Made by a program: the position numbers and the translations under genes
The notes under the pieces: generated by a model
What the model was told of the DNA's origin: nothing
The model's input: the letters and a program-made list of their open reading frames with translations, nothing else
Databases searched by the model: none
Origin: Symbiodinium natans
Taxonomy: Eukaryota > Sar > Dinophyceae > Suessiales > Symbiodiniaceae
NCBI GenBank assembly: GCA_905221605.1
Contig: CAJNDS010002309.1
Coordinates: forward strand, 186,001-250,000
Length of the DNA stretch: 64,000 bases
Reading direction: 5' to 3'
Part shown: piece after piece, positions 22,790 to 36,200 of the stretch
How positions within the stretch are numbered: the first letter of the stretch is position 1
How the letters are laid out: each line of letters opens with the position of its first letter

Positions 22790-25700
22790 CTGCTTTAATC
22801 TCAAGTTGGGCATATTTTGTTGTGGAAGTATATGTTTCTGAGGACAGAGAGAGTGTGTGATAGAGAAAAGAGGGAGGAGAGAGAGAGAATAAAGGGAAGA
22901 AAGATAAGAGAGAAGAAAGAGAAGAAAGAGAAGAAACAAAAGAGAGAGAGATGAGGAAGAGAGGAGAGGAGAGAGAAGAGAGAAGCGAGAGAGAGAGAAA
23001 GAGAGAGAAACTGAGACGACAATGACGAGAACAGTTGAGGTGACGAGGCTGTAACCTACGGCATGTATGCACTCTCTTGCAGGTGTGTGTAACCTGAGGC
23101 TGCAGTGAACAAGTACCAGCGCGGGCGGCACAACTACAGGAAAAGGCAGAGGCAGAGACAGACGAGACAGAGAGAGACAGAGAGAGAGAGAGAGAGAACA
23201 TGGAAGAGTTTAGAGCTGGTAACTCTTCAGGCTCCTGTTTTATATCCACTGAAGCAAGGTGTGGGCATTGCCCACTTCATTCGGCTGGGCTGGGCAAACG
23301 GAAGAGGTGAAGAGAGCACTCCAGGCGTGTCAAACAATGACCCCTGTAGGTCCACTTGCGAGGACCAAGTATGTCCACAGCTGACCAAGACCCTCACAGG
23401 CCTTCTCCACATTCTCTGCGTGCTCTCTAGAGTGTGACACCAATGCAAAATTCATTTTGCGGCCTTTAAGCCCCGAGCCACATGTGCGTGGTGCGCAGGA
23501 TCTGCTGACCTGTTGTGCGCAACCGGAAAGGTGGCAGGGGCAGGCCGAACTGTGCTATTGGGACAGCTGTGCCTCTCACTTGCACACGAACCCTAAACCC
23601 TAAACCCTAAACCCTAAACCCTAAACCCTAAACCCTAAACCCTAAACCCTAAACCCTAAACCGCATGTGCACGTTCAACGGCAACTTGTAGCCAGCGGGC
23701 TCACGGCTCACTTAACAGGCTGAGAGCACGGCGGTCACACCGCATCTCATTCAGGATGGAAGGGTCATGTGAGTGGAACGCTGCACCCAGGGCTGCTTTT
23801 GGAGTCTGATTTTCAAGGACTCTACAAGGAGGTTGTACTTGCAATAGTACCAAATACATGCAAGTACACAAGGGCTTCATATGTCCGAAAACAGCCGGTG
23901 CACCACTGCTGAAGCATGCTGAAGTCAAAAACATCTCATGCAACATCTCGGCTGAAAGAGTGCGGTGTCTGAAAGCGCATTGAACCTGGTGGGTGCTCTT
24001 TCCATCCTTGGGAGTGCTGGCGCCTCAACTCCGAACAGACACACGAAGGAATCAATCGAAGGACGGGTTTAGGCCTTAGGGCCTAGGGCTTTCGACCGCG
24101 CAAATCTGCGAACATATGAAGTCAGAGTTGGGACCGGTTAAATGCCGAGCAAGGGCAGTATGCTCAGAAGTGCTCACAGCCCACGTTTGCAGGCAGGTGC
24201 TCAATCATCGCCAAGCGCTAGATGTAGAGCTCCTCCAACTCGTATGCTCGGAACATCTGAATACGCTTCAGGGCCTTCATGGACTGACCCCCGTCCACCC
24301 ACATGGTAATGAGCACATCCTTGCCATGTGGGTCGATCTTGTACTTGCAGCGATCCACATCCAGGCGCCCTGCGATCATGCTGGAACGAGCTGTCCATGC
24401 ATAGCCTTCGCAATCAACGGCTTGGATTGAGAAGTCCGTGGGCAGGAAGTTCCTTGGTTTACTTTTTGAACTCCTCCCCAAGAAGTTTAACTTTTGAATT
24501 TTAGGCTTCTGATTGTAGTTCCTAAAAAAACCCAGCTTAAAGTCCCAAGAGCCAGCCAGAACAAAGCCAAGCTTCACTTTCACATCACGGAAGACGGTGC
24601 CCAAGGGGCTGAAGTGCTGCGGCGTGATGCGAATGCGCGTGGCACGTCCGGTAGGGCGGCTCTTCTCCGGGAGCTCCTCCTGCCTGGTCGACCCTTGAAA
24701 ACCATCTAAAAAAACTGCCTCGAAGTGCAAATTCTTAGATCTTTTTGAAAAAACAGCACGCACACACACACACACACAAACACAGCCATAAGGAAATTCA
24801 CGGCTCACCGGAAAAAAACACCATTCTAAGGAACATGTTTAAGATATCCTCCAGGGTTTGAAGATATTCTCAAGGGTTTAGGGTTTAGGGCTTAGGGTTT
24901 AGGGTTTAGGGCGTAGGGCTTAGGGCTTAGGGTTTAGAATTTAGGGTCCCTCGAAACCCTGCCCAGGTGCTTGGAAAGGCAGCAGCTGTGCTCGGCGACC
25001 GGGCCAGAACTCATGGGACTCTTCTTGGTGCCTCACTTACCCTAAGGGTCCATGTACCTAAATAGGGAATACTTGGGCCTTGAAGTACTTCCTATATAGG
25101 GACTTTGGGGCCCAAGTATATAATAATAAGGTACATGGACCCTTAGGGTTACAAAAACCCTTCCGTTTCGGGTTTAGCGTTTTGGGGTTTAGGGTTAGCG
25201 TTTAGGGCTGCCCTCCCAAGAATGAATATTCCTAACCATGACCCACTTAATTAAAACCTAACGAAGGAAACTGGTAGAAATATCCCAAGGGCGTACCCAG
25301 GTGCGGACTCCATGCTTCCCTTGCTTTGCAGCCGATGTTGCATCACTTCGCTTGCCGGTGTGTACCTTGGTAGCCCAGTAACCACATTAACAATGAGGGT
25401 ACCCTGTCCCTAAGAGTCCATGTACCTCATTATTATATACTTGGGCCCCAAAGTCCCTATATAGGAAGTACTTCAAGGCCCAAGTATTCCCTATTTAGGT
25501 ACATGGACCCTTAGGGTGTTTTGGGGTTGGTTACTTTACAAGGGGGCCTTGAATCCAAAAAAGGAAAAAGGCTACCACTGGGCTACCCAGGCACGGCCAT
25601 TTCAGGCGATGAGTCGATTGGCAAGCCGCCACATGAATGTTGACCGTCTTGAGCCGCTGGAACACTCTGTGTACTCGTCAGCAACTGCAGGACTTCGAGA

Positions 25701-28700
25701 TGCGATTGCTCCAACACTGCCTTCACCGCCTTCACGGCACTGCGCATGCGACTGGCGACATCTCGTGCCTGACTGTCTTGGCTGGCGCTGTCCTTAGTTG
25801 TCCAGCACCATTGGGGAACTAAAGGTTAAACTTTGGGGTTAGAAAGGGAATCTGATAAAGAACCCCACCTCTAATGAAGAAATAATCTTCCTTGCAAGGG
25901 TACAGGGATTACCCATTTTTCATTTTATTTATTATTATTTCTTTTTTTTTGGGGGGGGGGGGGGGGCTCTTGGGCAGATAGTAGCTAAGTGTCGCAGCCG
26001 CGATGATACCTGAAGCTGGTCTCAATCGAGTAAGATGGGCCGGCTCTGGGCTCAACTTCACCATCCTGAGTTGTTTAGGGTTTAGGGTTTAGGGTTTAGG
26101 GTTTAGGGTTTACGGTTAAGGGTTTAGGGTTTCTCTAACTTAGTTGCGGAGTTCAGAAGCCCCAAACCAGTGCACAACTGCAGTTTCTACAGGGCATGAT
26201 CGTACCCCATCAAACATCTGCTTAAGGGGCTTCTGCAGCACCCCAAAGAAGAATGTAACGTGTCCTTAGTCAGCTGCCAAGCTTCATCTTCGAGACGTGT
26301 GCACATCTCCTCAAGCGCTGGGTCGGGAGTTTGCCACGGCATCAGACTCTCTCAAGAAGCACTGATCATCGCAGCTGAGGGGCATTCAAAGGGTTTGGGG
26401 TTTAGGGTTTAGGGTTTAGGGTTTAGGGTTTAGGGTACAAAACCCTAATTAAACCCCAAAGGGGACCCAAAGAAGGGGTTTCGGGTTTAGGGATTAGGGC
26501 TTCGGGCTTGCGGGTTTAGGGTTTAGGGTTCAAATTACGTATGCCCTTGGGGTCCATGGACCATAGTACTACATACCTGGGCCCAATGGTCCCTATATAG
26601 GAGATACTTTAAGGCCCAAGTATTCCTTATTTTGGTACGGGGACCCTTAGGGAAGGGCACCCCCTCTTGCAGGAATGGTCTGGGGTTTAAGGGTTTAGGG
26701 TTTAGGGTTGAGGGTTGAGGGTTGAGGGTTTAGGGCTTAGGGTTCAGGGTTTAGGCCCTGCAAAGCACGAGTTCCAGAAACAAAGCAGCTTGACATAATC
26801 CCTGATGAAACTTTAAAACACCCCTAAACCCTGAAACCCCCCAAAGTTCCGTAAACCCTAAATAGACTATCTCATGCCTTGCCATGTTCCCCAGTACGGT
26901 GTAGATTTCATGAGTTTAGGGAACTTTTGGGTCTTAGGGACCCCCAAGCCACTGAACCCCTAAACCCCTGGACCCCTAAGCCCCTAAACCCTAGACCCCT
27001 AAACCCTAAACCCTAATTCCGAATTTAGGGTTGAGGGTTTCTAGGGCGGAAACCTGTGCACTTCTGCAATGCCGAGCAGCCCAGGATTTTGGCCTCCGAC
27101 GTGCGCAGCTGCTGGGCGATGGGCTTGAACCGCTCCTGGAAATCTAGGGTGTAGGGTTTAGGGTTTAGGGTTTAGGGTATAGGGATTCGGGTTTAGGGTT
27201 TAGGGCTTCTACTTAGGTCCCCACAGAAGGTTCCAGGACACTATCTATGTCTGGCTTTCGGCACCAAGAGCCATGCTTCCTAATTGTGCCCAGAGCATAC
27301 ATGTATACTTGGAAGCCCTTTTGGCTTGGTGGGGTTATGAGATTTTCATAGGGTCAAAAGAGCTTCTCAGTACAGCGTCTTTGCACCCTGTGGGAGTACT
27401 TTGACTAAGGGGGTATACCTAAACCCTAAACCCTAAACCCTAAACCCTAAACCCTAAACGCTAAACCCTACATGTCCCACAGCAACCTGTGAGTATTTCT
27501 GGAGGCCCCAACACTTCCTAAACCCTACACCCTACACCCTAAAGCCCCTAAGCCCCTAAACCCTACACCCTTTGTTGGGGTTTGTACTTGAAAGGTAGGG
27601 TTAGAGAGAACAGAAAGGAGGAGAGATGAGGAGACAGTGTGAAGAGAAAGTCCCCAAAACCCTAAACCCGAAACCCTAAACCCTAAACCCTAAACCCTAA
27701 GCCCTCCAAGGCAGCCGCACCTGCAGCATCGCAGAGTCGGTTTGGGCGGCCAGCTCCTCGCTGGGCTCTGGGCTCTGAAGGGAGGGGGGGGTGCAAGGGA
27801 GGGTTTAGGGTTTAGGGTTTAGGGTTTAGGGTTTAGGGTTTAGGGTTTAGGGTTTAGGGTTTAGGGTTTAGGGTTTAGGGTTTAGGGTTTAGGGCGTAGG
27901 GTTTACAAGGCCTAAGGTCTAAGGCGTTGAAAGCCATGGTCCTTTTTCGAGAGTACCCTGGTGAAAAGAGTCCCTGAATCAACAGGAACCAAGGGTAGGG
28001 TTTAGGGTTTAGGGTTTAGGGTTTAGGGTTTAGGGTTTAGGGTTTAGGGTTTAGGGGGCCATCGTCGCTTAGGGTTGAGGGTGGTATGACTTCTTCAGGG
28101 GCTTCGTAGAACACGCTTTCAGCCAAGAGCTTGCACTGCGGTGGGAGACCTCTTTTCCTAGGGTTTAGGGTTTAGGGTTTAGGGTTTGTGATTGAGAACA
28201 CCCTTGAAGTGAACAGCTCTCCCCCAGTTGCGTTACCCTAAACCCTGCAAATCCTGAAAACCCCGCAGCATACACCCTAAGCCCCAAACCCTAAACCCCA
28301 CACCCTAAAGCCATAAATGCTATACCATAAACCCTAAACCCTGAACCTTAAACACCACCACAAGTAACCCCTCAACAAGAGCGGCCACCTCGGCCCAGAG
28401 GAGGGCCAGGTAGAAGTGGGAGCCTCTGTTGTCGAGCTCCATCACCTCCCGGGCTTGCTACGGTTTAGGGTTTAGGGTTTAGGGTTTAGGGTTTAGGGTT
28501 TAGGGTTTAGGGTTTAGGGTTTAGGGTTTAGGGTTTAGGGTTTAGGGTTTAGGGTTTAGGGTTTAGGGTTTAGGAAAGGAGTTCATGGTTTAGGGCTCAT
28601 GGAGTTCAGAGTTTGGGGCGTATGGCTTCGGCAACTCCCTGAAAGCTGCAGAGCTCGCAACCCCATCCTTCTCACATCCAGGGTTCAAATCTCTGCAGGG

Positions 28701-30217
28701 GCGCAGAGAAGGTCTAAGAAATAGGACCCCTCGAACTTGCAAGTTCATTCCAAGTCATCCCCCAGAAGAAGGAAGCAAAACACAAGAATCTATACCAGGT
28801 CCCGGACCTCGGAAGAAGAAAGTTGAAACCCTAAACCCTAAACCCTAAACCCTAAACCCTAAACTCCCTAAACTCCCTAAACTCCCTAAACTCCCTAAAC
28901 CCTAAACCTTTCTTGCTCGACTTGCGAAGGACTCCCTAAACTCCCTAAACCCTAAACCTTTCTTGCTGGACTTGCGAAGGAGACCTACGCCCTAAACCCG
29001 ACACCCTAAAACCTAACCTTTAAGAGCACATCAGGCGGTGAGGCTCCTGTGTGGGACCCCTCTGGGCCTAGCCCACAATCCCTAAACCCTAAACTCCAGT
29101 AGCCCTAAACCCTAAACCCTAAACCCTAAACCCCAAACTCCAAACTCCTGAAGCCCTAAACCCTAAACCCTTCGGCCTTTCGCTTGGGGCTTTTGCCCTG
29201 GTCCATGAGCTTGCCTGCGGCTCTAGAACTTACTGGGGTTTAGGGTTTAGGGTTTAGGGTTTGCCTGCAGCCCAGGGCTTGGGCTTCAAGATTGAAGGGC
29301 ATCCCCCCAACAAGCAGGAGAAGCGCCAACAACCACCCTAAACCCTAAGCCCAAAACCCAAAACCCTAAACCCTGAACCCTGAACCCTGAACCCTAAACC
29401 CTAAACCCTAAACCCTAAACATTAAGCTGACGAGCCTAAGGGAGGGACCCTTGTGACCCTAGACGAGCTGTGTAGGGTTTAGGGTTTAGGGTTTAGGGTT
29501 TAGGGTTTAGGGTTTAGGGTTTAGGGTTTAGGGTTTAGAGCTTTTGTTGGAGATACTTGGGCAACCTCGGTATATAAGGACTGCATAAGGTAAGGGTTAC
29601 GCATTATAGGGTAGTAAGACTGAGGTCCTTGTTGGGGTCCCTCCGATCATGCCCTGAAGCAGCCTAGTCCCACAAACACTGCCTGGCCGCCTGACCTGAA
29701 CTGTAGGCATTTCTGGGTTAGAGTTTAGGGTTTTGGCCCTAAACCCCAAACCCTAAACCCTAAACCCCAAACCCTACATCCACTCCCCAAAGATGCCCCC
29801 GCCTACTGCGGCCGAGAGGGTGTCGGCCATGATCTTGGCGTCAGGATTCCCCGTCTTCAGGGACACATCCTGGCTTCTTCCGGTTTAGGGTTTAGGGTTT
29901 AGAGTCTAGGGTTTAGGGTGTAGGATTCAGGGAGTTTGGGGCGGTTATGGGGCTTATAGCACGTAAAGGGTTTATAGGGTCATCTGATAGGGTTTGTTCC
30001 CGAAACCCTGTTATTAGGGCTCAGAGGGCCCAGAGGGGTCAACAGCGTAAACCCTAAACCCTAAGCACTAAACCCTACACCCTATTGGGCTTCATAGGGC
30101 TTACGATGAGGGTTTAGCTTGTCAACCCTCAGGACGTGGGAGTCGAGACCCTCGCAAATCTGTAAAATATATGCATATCGGGTCCTTGAAGCAGCACTGT
30201 GTAGGCTTCGTAGGGGG

Positions 30218-30251
<34 letters not shown>

Positions 30252-33200
30252 TCTAGGGGCATCTGACGCAAGGAAGCTTATGAAGTTTCAGGGAACAAGA
30301 GGGAGTCTCAACAGGCCCTGTCTGGGATGTAGGGTTTCGGGGTGAGGGTTTCGGAAACACCCGAAACGCAACTCTGCAAACCGCAAGACTCGCAACCTCT
30401 AAAACCTCAACCCCCAAATCAGCCCGAACTCTAAGATAGCTGAAAGACTTCAGCAGCAACTCAAGAGCCCTCAACACGCACCCGTACACCCGAAACACTA
30501 AACAATAAAATAATCCCTATATTACCCTTATACGTCATAAGGAAGAATAGGTTATTTATTTATTTTTTTGGGGGGAGGGGGGGGGGGGGGGTCCTGAGGC
30601 AAATGGTAGTTAACCCGAAAGCTCTAAGCGCTAAACGCTAAATCTCTAACCTCCAGGAGTTCCAGATCTCCGCAAAGCCCCATACACCCTAAAAGACAAA
30701 ACGAACAAAACGCCCCAGCGTTTAAGGGTTTTTAGGGTTTAGGTCCAGAATCCCTATTTCGAGCTGTTAGAAAAAGGGGGAACATCCCAATCCTAAGCCC
30801 TCAAGCAAACACCCGAGAAAACCAAAAAAAAACAAAACTCCAACCAGGGCCTCCAGGGACACGGCCATGGCCAAGAACTCGCCAAGGGAATCCCATCCTT
30901 GGCTCGGCTCTGCCCATTTCGGGCCCTAAACCCTAAACCCTAAACCCTAAACCCTAAACCCTAAACCCTAAACCCTAGGTTTCCGCTTTTTGGTCTAGGG
31001 GTTAGGGCAATTGGACCAGGCCGAAGAGAAAACTAGCAACAACAAGGGTGCATTTTTTTGTTTTAAAGGGGTGTAGAAGCGAGCCTACACCTTAAAAGAG
31101 GGGGAATAAGGGCCTACTCTGGGTCCTAGTAGAAACCTTATGTTAAACCCCAAGCCCGAAACCCGTTTGATTCTCTCCAACCTAAGGGAGCTAAGATGGG
31201 GTTTGTACACGAGACTTTGAGGTTCCGCAGGTCCCGGAATCCTGCGAAAACCCTAAAAACATCAACCAAGCCTAAACCTCAGGATGTTCCCCCTTATACT
31301 AACAGTCCGGAATAGGGATAATCATAGGGGGTACGATCATCCCGATTAAAGACTGCTAGTAGATTGGGAAGCATCCCCGCCTAGAGCCCTAAAATCCGGA
31401 AGAAAAGAAAGCCAAAAGCCCTCAACACGATTAAGCCCGCAACAAACCTCAGGAGACCGCCCCGAAACACCCCCTAATTAAGCAATATACGTCAACCCGT
31501 TTGGGGTTTAGAGTTTAGGGTTTAGGGATTAGGGATGTTCCCCCTTATACTAACAGTCCTCAAAGGGGATTTTAGTACCTCAAAGGGGATTTTAGTACCC
31601 CCCCCCCCCCATGAAAATCCCCATTAAGGACTGTCAGTATAAGGGGCAACATCCCAAGTTAATTCAGACTCTAGACCCAAGAGCAATCTAGGAACAAAAA
31701 AGGGTGCCCTCTTTTGGAGGTTTTGAAAAGGCTTATACGGGAACCTACACCCAAAAAAAAGAGGAATAAGGTCCTACTCGGGGTCCGGAGACCGAGGAAC
31801 CCTGTATTTGTAGGGTTTATAGGGTTTATAGGTTTCAGGGTTAGGGTTTAGGGTTTAGGATTACTATAAAGTTCATAAGGGAAGGGGGTTCAAGTGGGGG
31901 TATGCAACCCAAAGTTCCCTAATGCTGCCCACAAATCCCTAAGGCTCCCTAAGCTTCCCGAAGGTTCCCGAAGGTTCCCTCGGTACCTATCCCCCATGAG
32001 CCCCCCTACCAAAAGAACCCCAGAATGTATACTGTATGGCATATTCCTGAATCAAGGGGCTGTTGGGCTCCCTGGGCTCTTTCAACCCTAAACCCTAAAC
32101 CCTCAACCCTAAACCCTAAACCCTCAACCCTAAACCCTGAACCCTAAACCCTAAACCCTAAACCAAAAAAAAACTCCTTCTGTCGGCCCGGGAGGCGGAG
32201 ATGCCCCTGCTGGACGAACTGCTGCACGTGCTTCGGGGCCGAACCGCCTTGCTTCTGGGGTTTATAAGGCTTCCCAGTGTAGGGTGTAGGCTTTAGGGTT
32301 TAGGGTTTAGGGTTAGTTTAGGGATCAGGATCCGCGGATTAGGGGTTGGGTTAAGGGCTTAGAGGGTTGTGCCCCGATGCACCTCCTTCTGAACCGCAGT
32401 TGGAGGATTGAGGAAAAGGCCATGTCGACAGTGTGCAGGGATGTGTTTTGGGAATCTTACGCTCAGTCTGAAGCTAAGTGTATAGGGTCCTTCAGGGAGG
32501 GGGGTTCATGGGGAGTAGGTACTTAAAGAACCTTAGGGTAGCTTAGGGAGCCTAGGGAGTTGTGGGGAGTATTGGGAAACTTTGGATTATATATCCCCAT
32601 TGCACCCCCTCCCTTAAGGACCCTACAATCAACTACCCGAGCCCAAAACGTGTGAGTTAAGGTTCGAGCTTCACTACATTTGGGTCCTTGTCCTTCATTT
32701 ACGTGTACTCCGCGATTACTGTTTATCTTGGGCAGTCTGGGTATGGGGACACTAGAACAGCGACACAGAAAAATCATGTTGTAAAACCCTGAACCCTACA
32801 AACGCTGACGACCCGACGCAACACAGTGTCTGCTTGAATGTCCTCGAAGGCTGTCTGTACACGACGCCAATCCTCTGTCTGAGCAGATGCTTCAGCAGCC
32901 GCGAGTCTGATGGTTTGACAGTGACTCTGCGGGCGTGGTGGGCTAAAGCTGAACAGTCTGCCAGGTAGTCCACTGCATGCCAATCGGCAGGACTCCTGCA
33001 GGACCTCACGCAAAAGCCGACCAAAGCCGGCTTTCGGTAGCAACGGCACATGTGCTGTCTTGTTGCTTTGCAGTTTTGCGATGGTCCCGAGGATGCACAA
33101 CCTGAAGCTTGGTTGGGGGTTGAACCTGGACTACGTACGTCGGGCTTACGCAGTCGGCCTGAAATCAGGCGCCTCATTTTACGAGAGCTCGAGTGCAGAG

Positions 33201-36200
33201 AATCGTGTCTCCCCGTGTGGGCTCCTTACGACCCCTGCGTGAAAGCCCTTTGACTTAGTAAGTAGGGTTAGTAAGATGGGTTGTGGAGATTATACGAGTA
33301 GTTCGGGGAAAGCTTCTTTGGCCCTTTGAGTGAGGGACAGTGAGAGTGGGTGGCACTACCGCGTACAGGGTTACTTGGTATCCATATTATACTAAGGTTG
33401 GTTACTTTATAAGGGAAGCTTGAACAAAAAAAGCTACAGGGGTACCACTCGGCGACTAAGATTCAAGGGGTACAAGGAGGGACCTCTAGAAGGGACCCTT
33501 CATCTTATTTCCCTATATAAGCCCTAAGTGTACTTTGTATAGTCCATATATACCTAAGCATCCCCTAAGGAACCCCTAAAGAACCCCCATATTCCCTTGT
33601 AATGGACCCTGCTTGAGTCCCTTGAAAGATTGCACCCCTAAACCCTAAACCCCTAAACCCCGAATTTCTGTTTAACAGCCCTGAAGCCAAGGTGCAAGCC
33701 GTTAGGGTTTATGGCTTTGGGCTTGGGGGTTTAGGGTTTAGGGTTTAGGGTTTAGGGTTTAGGGTTTGGGGTTTGGGGTTTGGGGTTTAGGGGTTTAGGG
33801 CTTCGGGCTTAGGCCTTCAACCCTAAACCCTAGACCCAAGGGCTCGGGGTTTAGGGTTTAGGGCTTAGGGGATGAGGGTGCTGGGCTCAGGGCTTTAGGG
33901 CGCGTAGGGATTAGGGACTAAGGGGGTTCACGTGGGTTTAGGGTTTAGGGTTTAGGGTTAGGATTTAGGGTTTAGGGTTTAGGATTTAGGGTTTAGGGTG
34001 TAGGTTTCGGGTTTAGGGGGTGCGCTACGCCCGGGCACCTGCTCCGGTCTCAAACATTCCACCACCGGCCAGGAGGGGCACGATGGAAAGCCTCGATTTT
34101 TTGTTCGCATGCTTCTTTTGAAAACCGTGAAACCTAAACCCTACACCCCAAACCCTAAACCCTAAACCCTAAACCCTAAACCCTAAACCCTAAACCCTAA
34201 ACCCTAAACCCTAAACTCCAACCCCTAAATCCTACATCCTAGAGTTCAGGGTAAGGGCTCTATTAGGCTTTAGGGTTCGGGGTTTAGGCCTTTCGATCCT
34301 GCTTGGAACCCCTGAACTCCTCAAAGCTCGAGGAATCTCCGCATTCCCGAGCGTGTGGGATTTATAGGGTTTAGGGTTTAGGGTTTGGATTGAGAGAGTG
34401 AGGATTGAAAATCTCGGTGGGCACCCCGCATGTGAACAATCCTGCGCAGAAACCCTGCAAAGCGCAAGTGGGCTGAATGCTGCTTTGTCAGGCTGCTGAT
34501 GCTTCGGGGCGGGAAGGGAAGGGGGGGGGGGGGGGTTGGCAGAGGAGGAGGGAGGATGGGGGTGGAGAGGGGAGAGGACGGGGTGCGAAGGACAAAGCCC
34601 TCAAACCTAGGTTGTGTGGTTCGGGTGGGGCTAAGGGTTTAGGGTCTAGGGATCAACTGAAGTTCGGCCATGTACATCTTCGCGCTCGTGCCAAGCTCCA
34701 GGATAGGGAAGAGGTCCGTCAGGTAGTCGCCTCAACAGGACTTGACACCCCACTTTATTGGAACGCCTTGAACGCCTTGCTACTATGCCTTAGGAATCCA
34801 AGAGCCCCAAATCTACCCAACCTGAAAATCCTATAGGGGCTTTGTACTAGCAGGAAAAACCTGTTTAGGTCCTCAGTATATGGGTGCCGTACTATATGTA
34901 GGACCCAAAGGAACCATTTAGAGAAGTACCCATATGAAGCTCCCACCCCGACGTGACCAAAGCAGTGAAGGTAAGGCATCCAACTCATTAACCGGACCCA
35001 GGAGTAACCTAGGAACAAAAAGGGTGCCCTTTGGGGTTTAGGGTTTAGGGTTGAGGGTGACCCAAGAGTAACCTAGGAACAAAAAGGGTGCCCTTTTGGG
35101 GTTGGGGTTATAAGGGAACCTAAACCTTGAAAAGGGGAATAACGGCCTACTCTGGGCCCCAAGTTAGCCTTGTACACTGAACCCTGAACCTCAAAATCCC
35201 GAAGCCCTAAGGGCCCGAAAGGTTCTAGGGTTTGGGGGTTTGGGGATTTTCGGGTCTTACCAAGACCCCTTCCCCCCCCCCCCCCCCCCAAAAAAAAAAA
35301 AAAAATCCGCAACAGTAAGAGTTGCAGATGTTAGCCCTTGAGTATGGCTATGAGCGATATTTACCTGCTACCGGTCCTGCACGGAGTCTGCTTTCCCCGT
35401 CCCAGCCCCTATACTCTAAACCCTCAAACCCTAAACCCGAAACGCTCGCTCACTTGAGGTCCCGTGAACCTATAAGGAAGATTCCTGACATCACATTAGC
35501 ACGTTCATTGTGACTTAGGGTCTTCCTCAGTCCTACCGGGTCTAGGGCGTTGATGGCTTCAGGGCTTCAGTAGTGAAAACTGCAGCCCGAACGCGGAGCA
35601 CATTGCCCGTCACGGTGATGGTGTCCAGACCCTGCCGAGCCCGCTCGAGCGTAAACTTCATGGCCTGCCAGAAGGGCGCAGTTTGTTTTGGAGCTTTTGC
35701 CCAAAGAGCCCCAAATAACCCTTAATTAAGGAACGTACCCTTAAGTTATATCAAGGATCCCTGTACAAATCAGGGTATATTCTTTAACAAAGGGGTAATT
35801 CTTGGGCTCTTCGGGTATAGGGTTAAAGGTTCAGCGTTCGAGTATGCTTAGGCCTTCTAGCTTCAAGTTCTTTAAGTGAAGGAGTCTTTGGCTTGGCTAC
35901 GAGGCTTTGCGGCTGTGAAGGGGGTAGGGGCGAGGGTTTAGGGGAGGTTTGGGGTATTGGCTCGCGTTTGGTTAGGGTTTCGGGGTTAGGGGATAGGGGG
36001 TAGGGTTTAGGGCTTAGGGCTTGGGGTTGAGGGCTTAGGGCTTAGGGCTTAGGGCTTAGGGCTTAGGGCTTAGGGCTTAGGGCTTAGGGATTAGGGTTTA
36101 GGGCTTAGGGCTTAGGGCTTAGGGCTTAGGGTTTAAGGTTCGGTTCAAAGGGCTTAGGCTAGGGCCTTTGTCAGTAGGAGCTCCATCCTGAAGGACACTT

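Larger units (their letters stand above)
22722..23440 (-). mobile_element. Possible solo LTR or promoter region with start of a gag-like frame
   Basis: On the minus strand the segment opens with TGTCACACTCTAGA, has a TATA-like GGATATAAAACAGG (about 23240), a long CT-rich tract (23195-22845), then a G/C homopolymer. At about 22728 a second TGTCACA follows, with a short open frame (MAPSENLRES). This order resembles LTR, leader and gene start, but no second LTR, no polyprotein and no target duplication were found. Confidence 0.25.

Noticed and set aside
28675-28705. tRNA-like T-arm (CAGGGTTCAAATCTCTG) with partial acceptor pairing
   Set aside because: No usable D or anticodon arm can be folded upstream.
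36000-36140. Signal for a different telomerase template (GGGCTTA)
   Set aside because: Single locally homogenised array; other arrays nearby are standard TTTAGGG.
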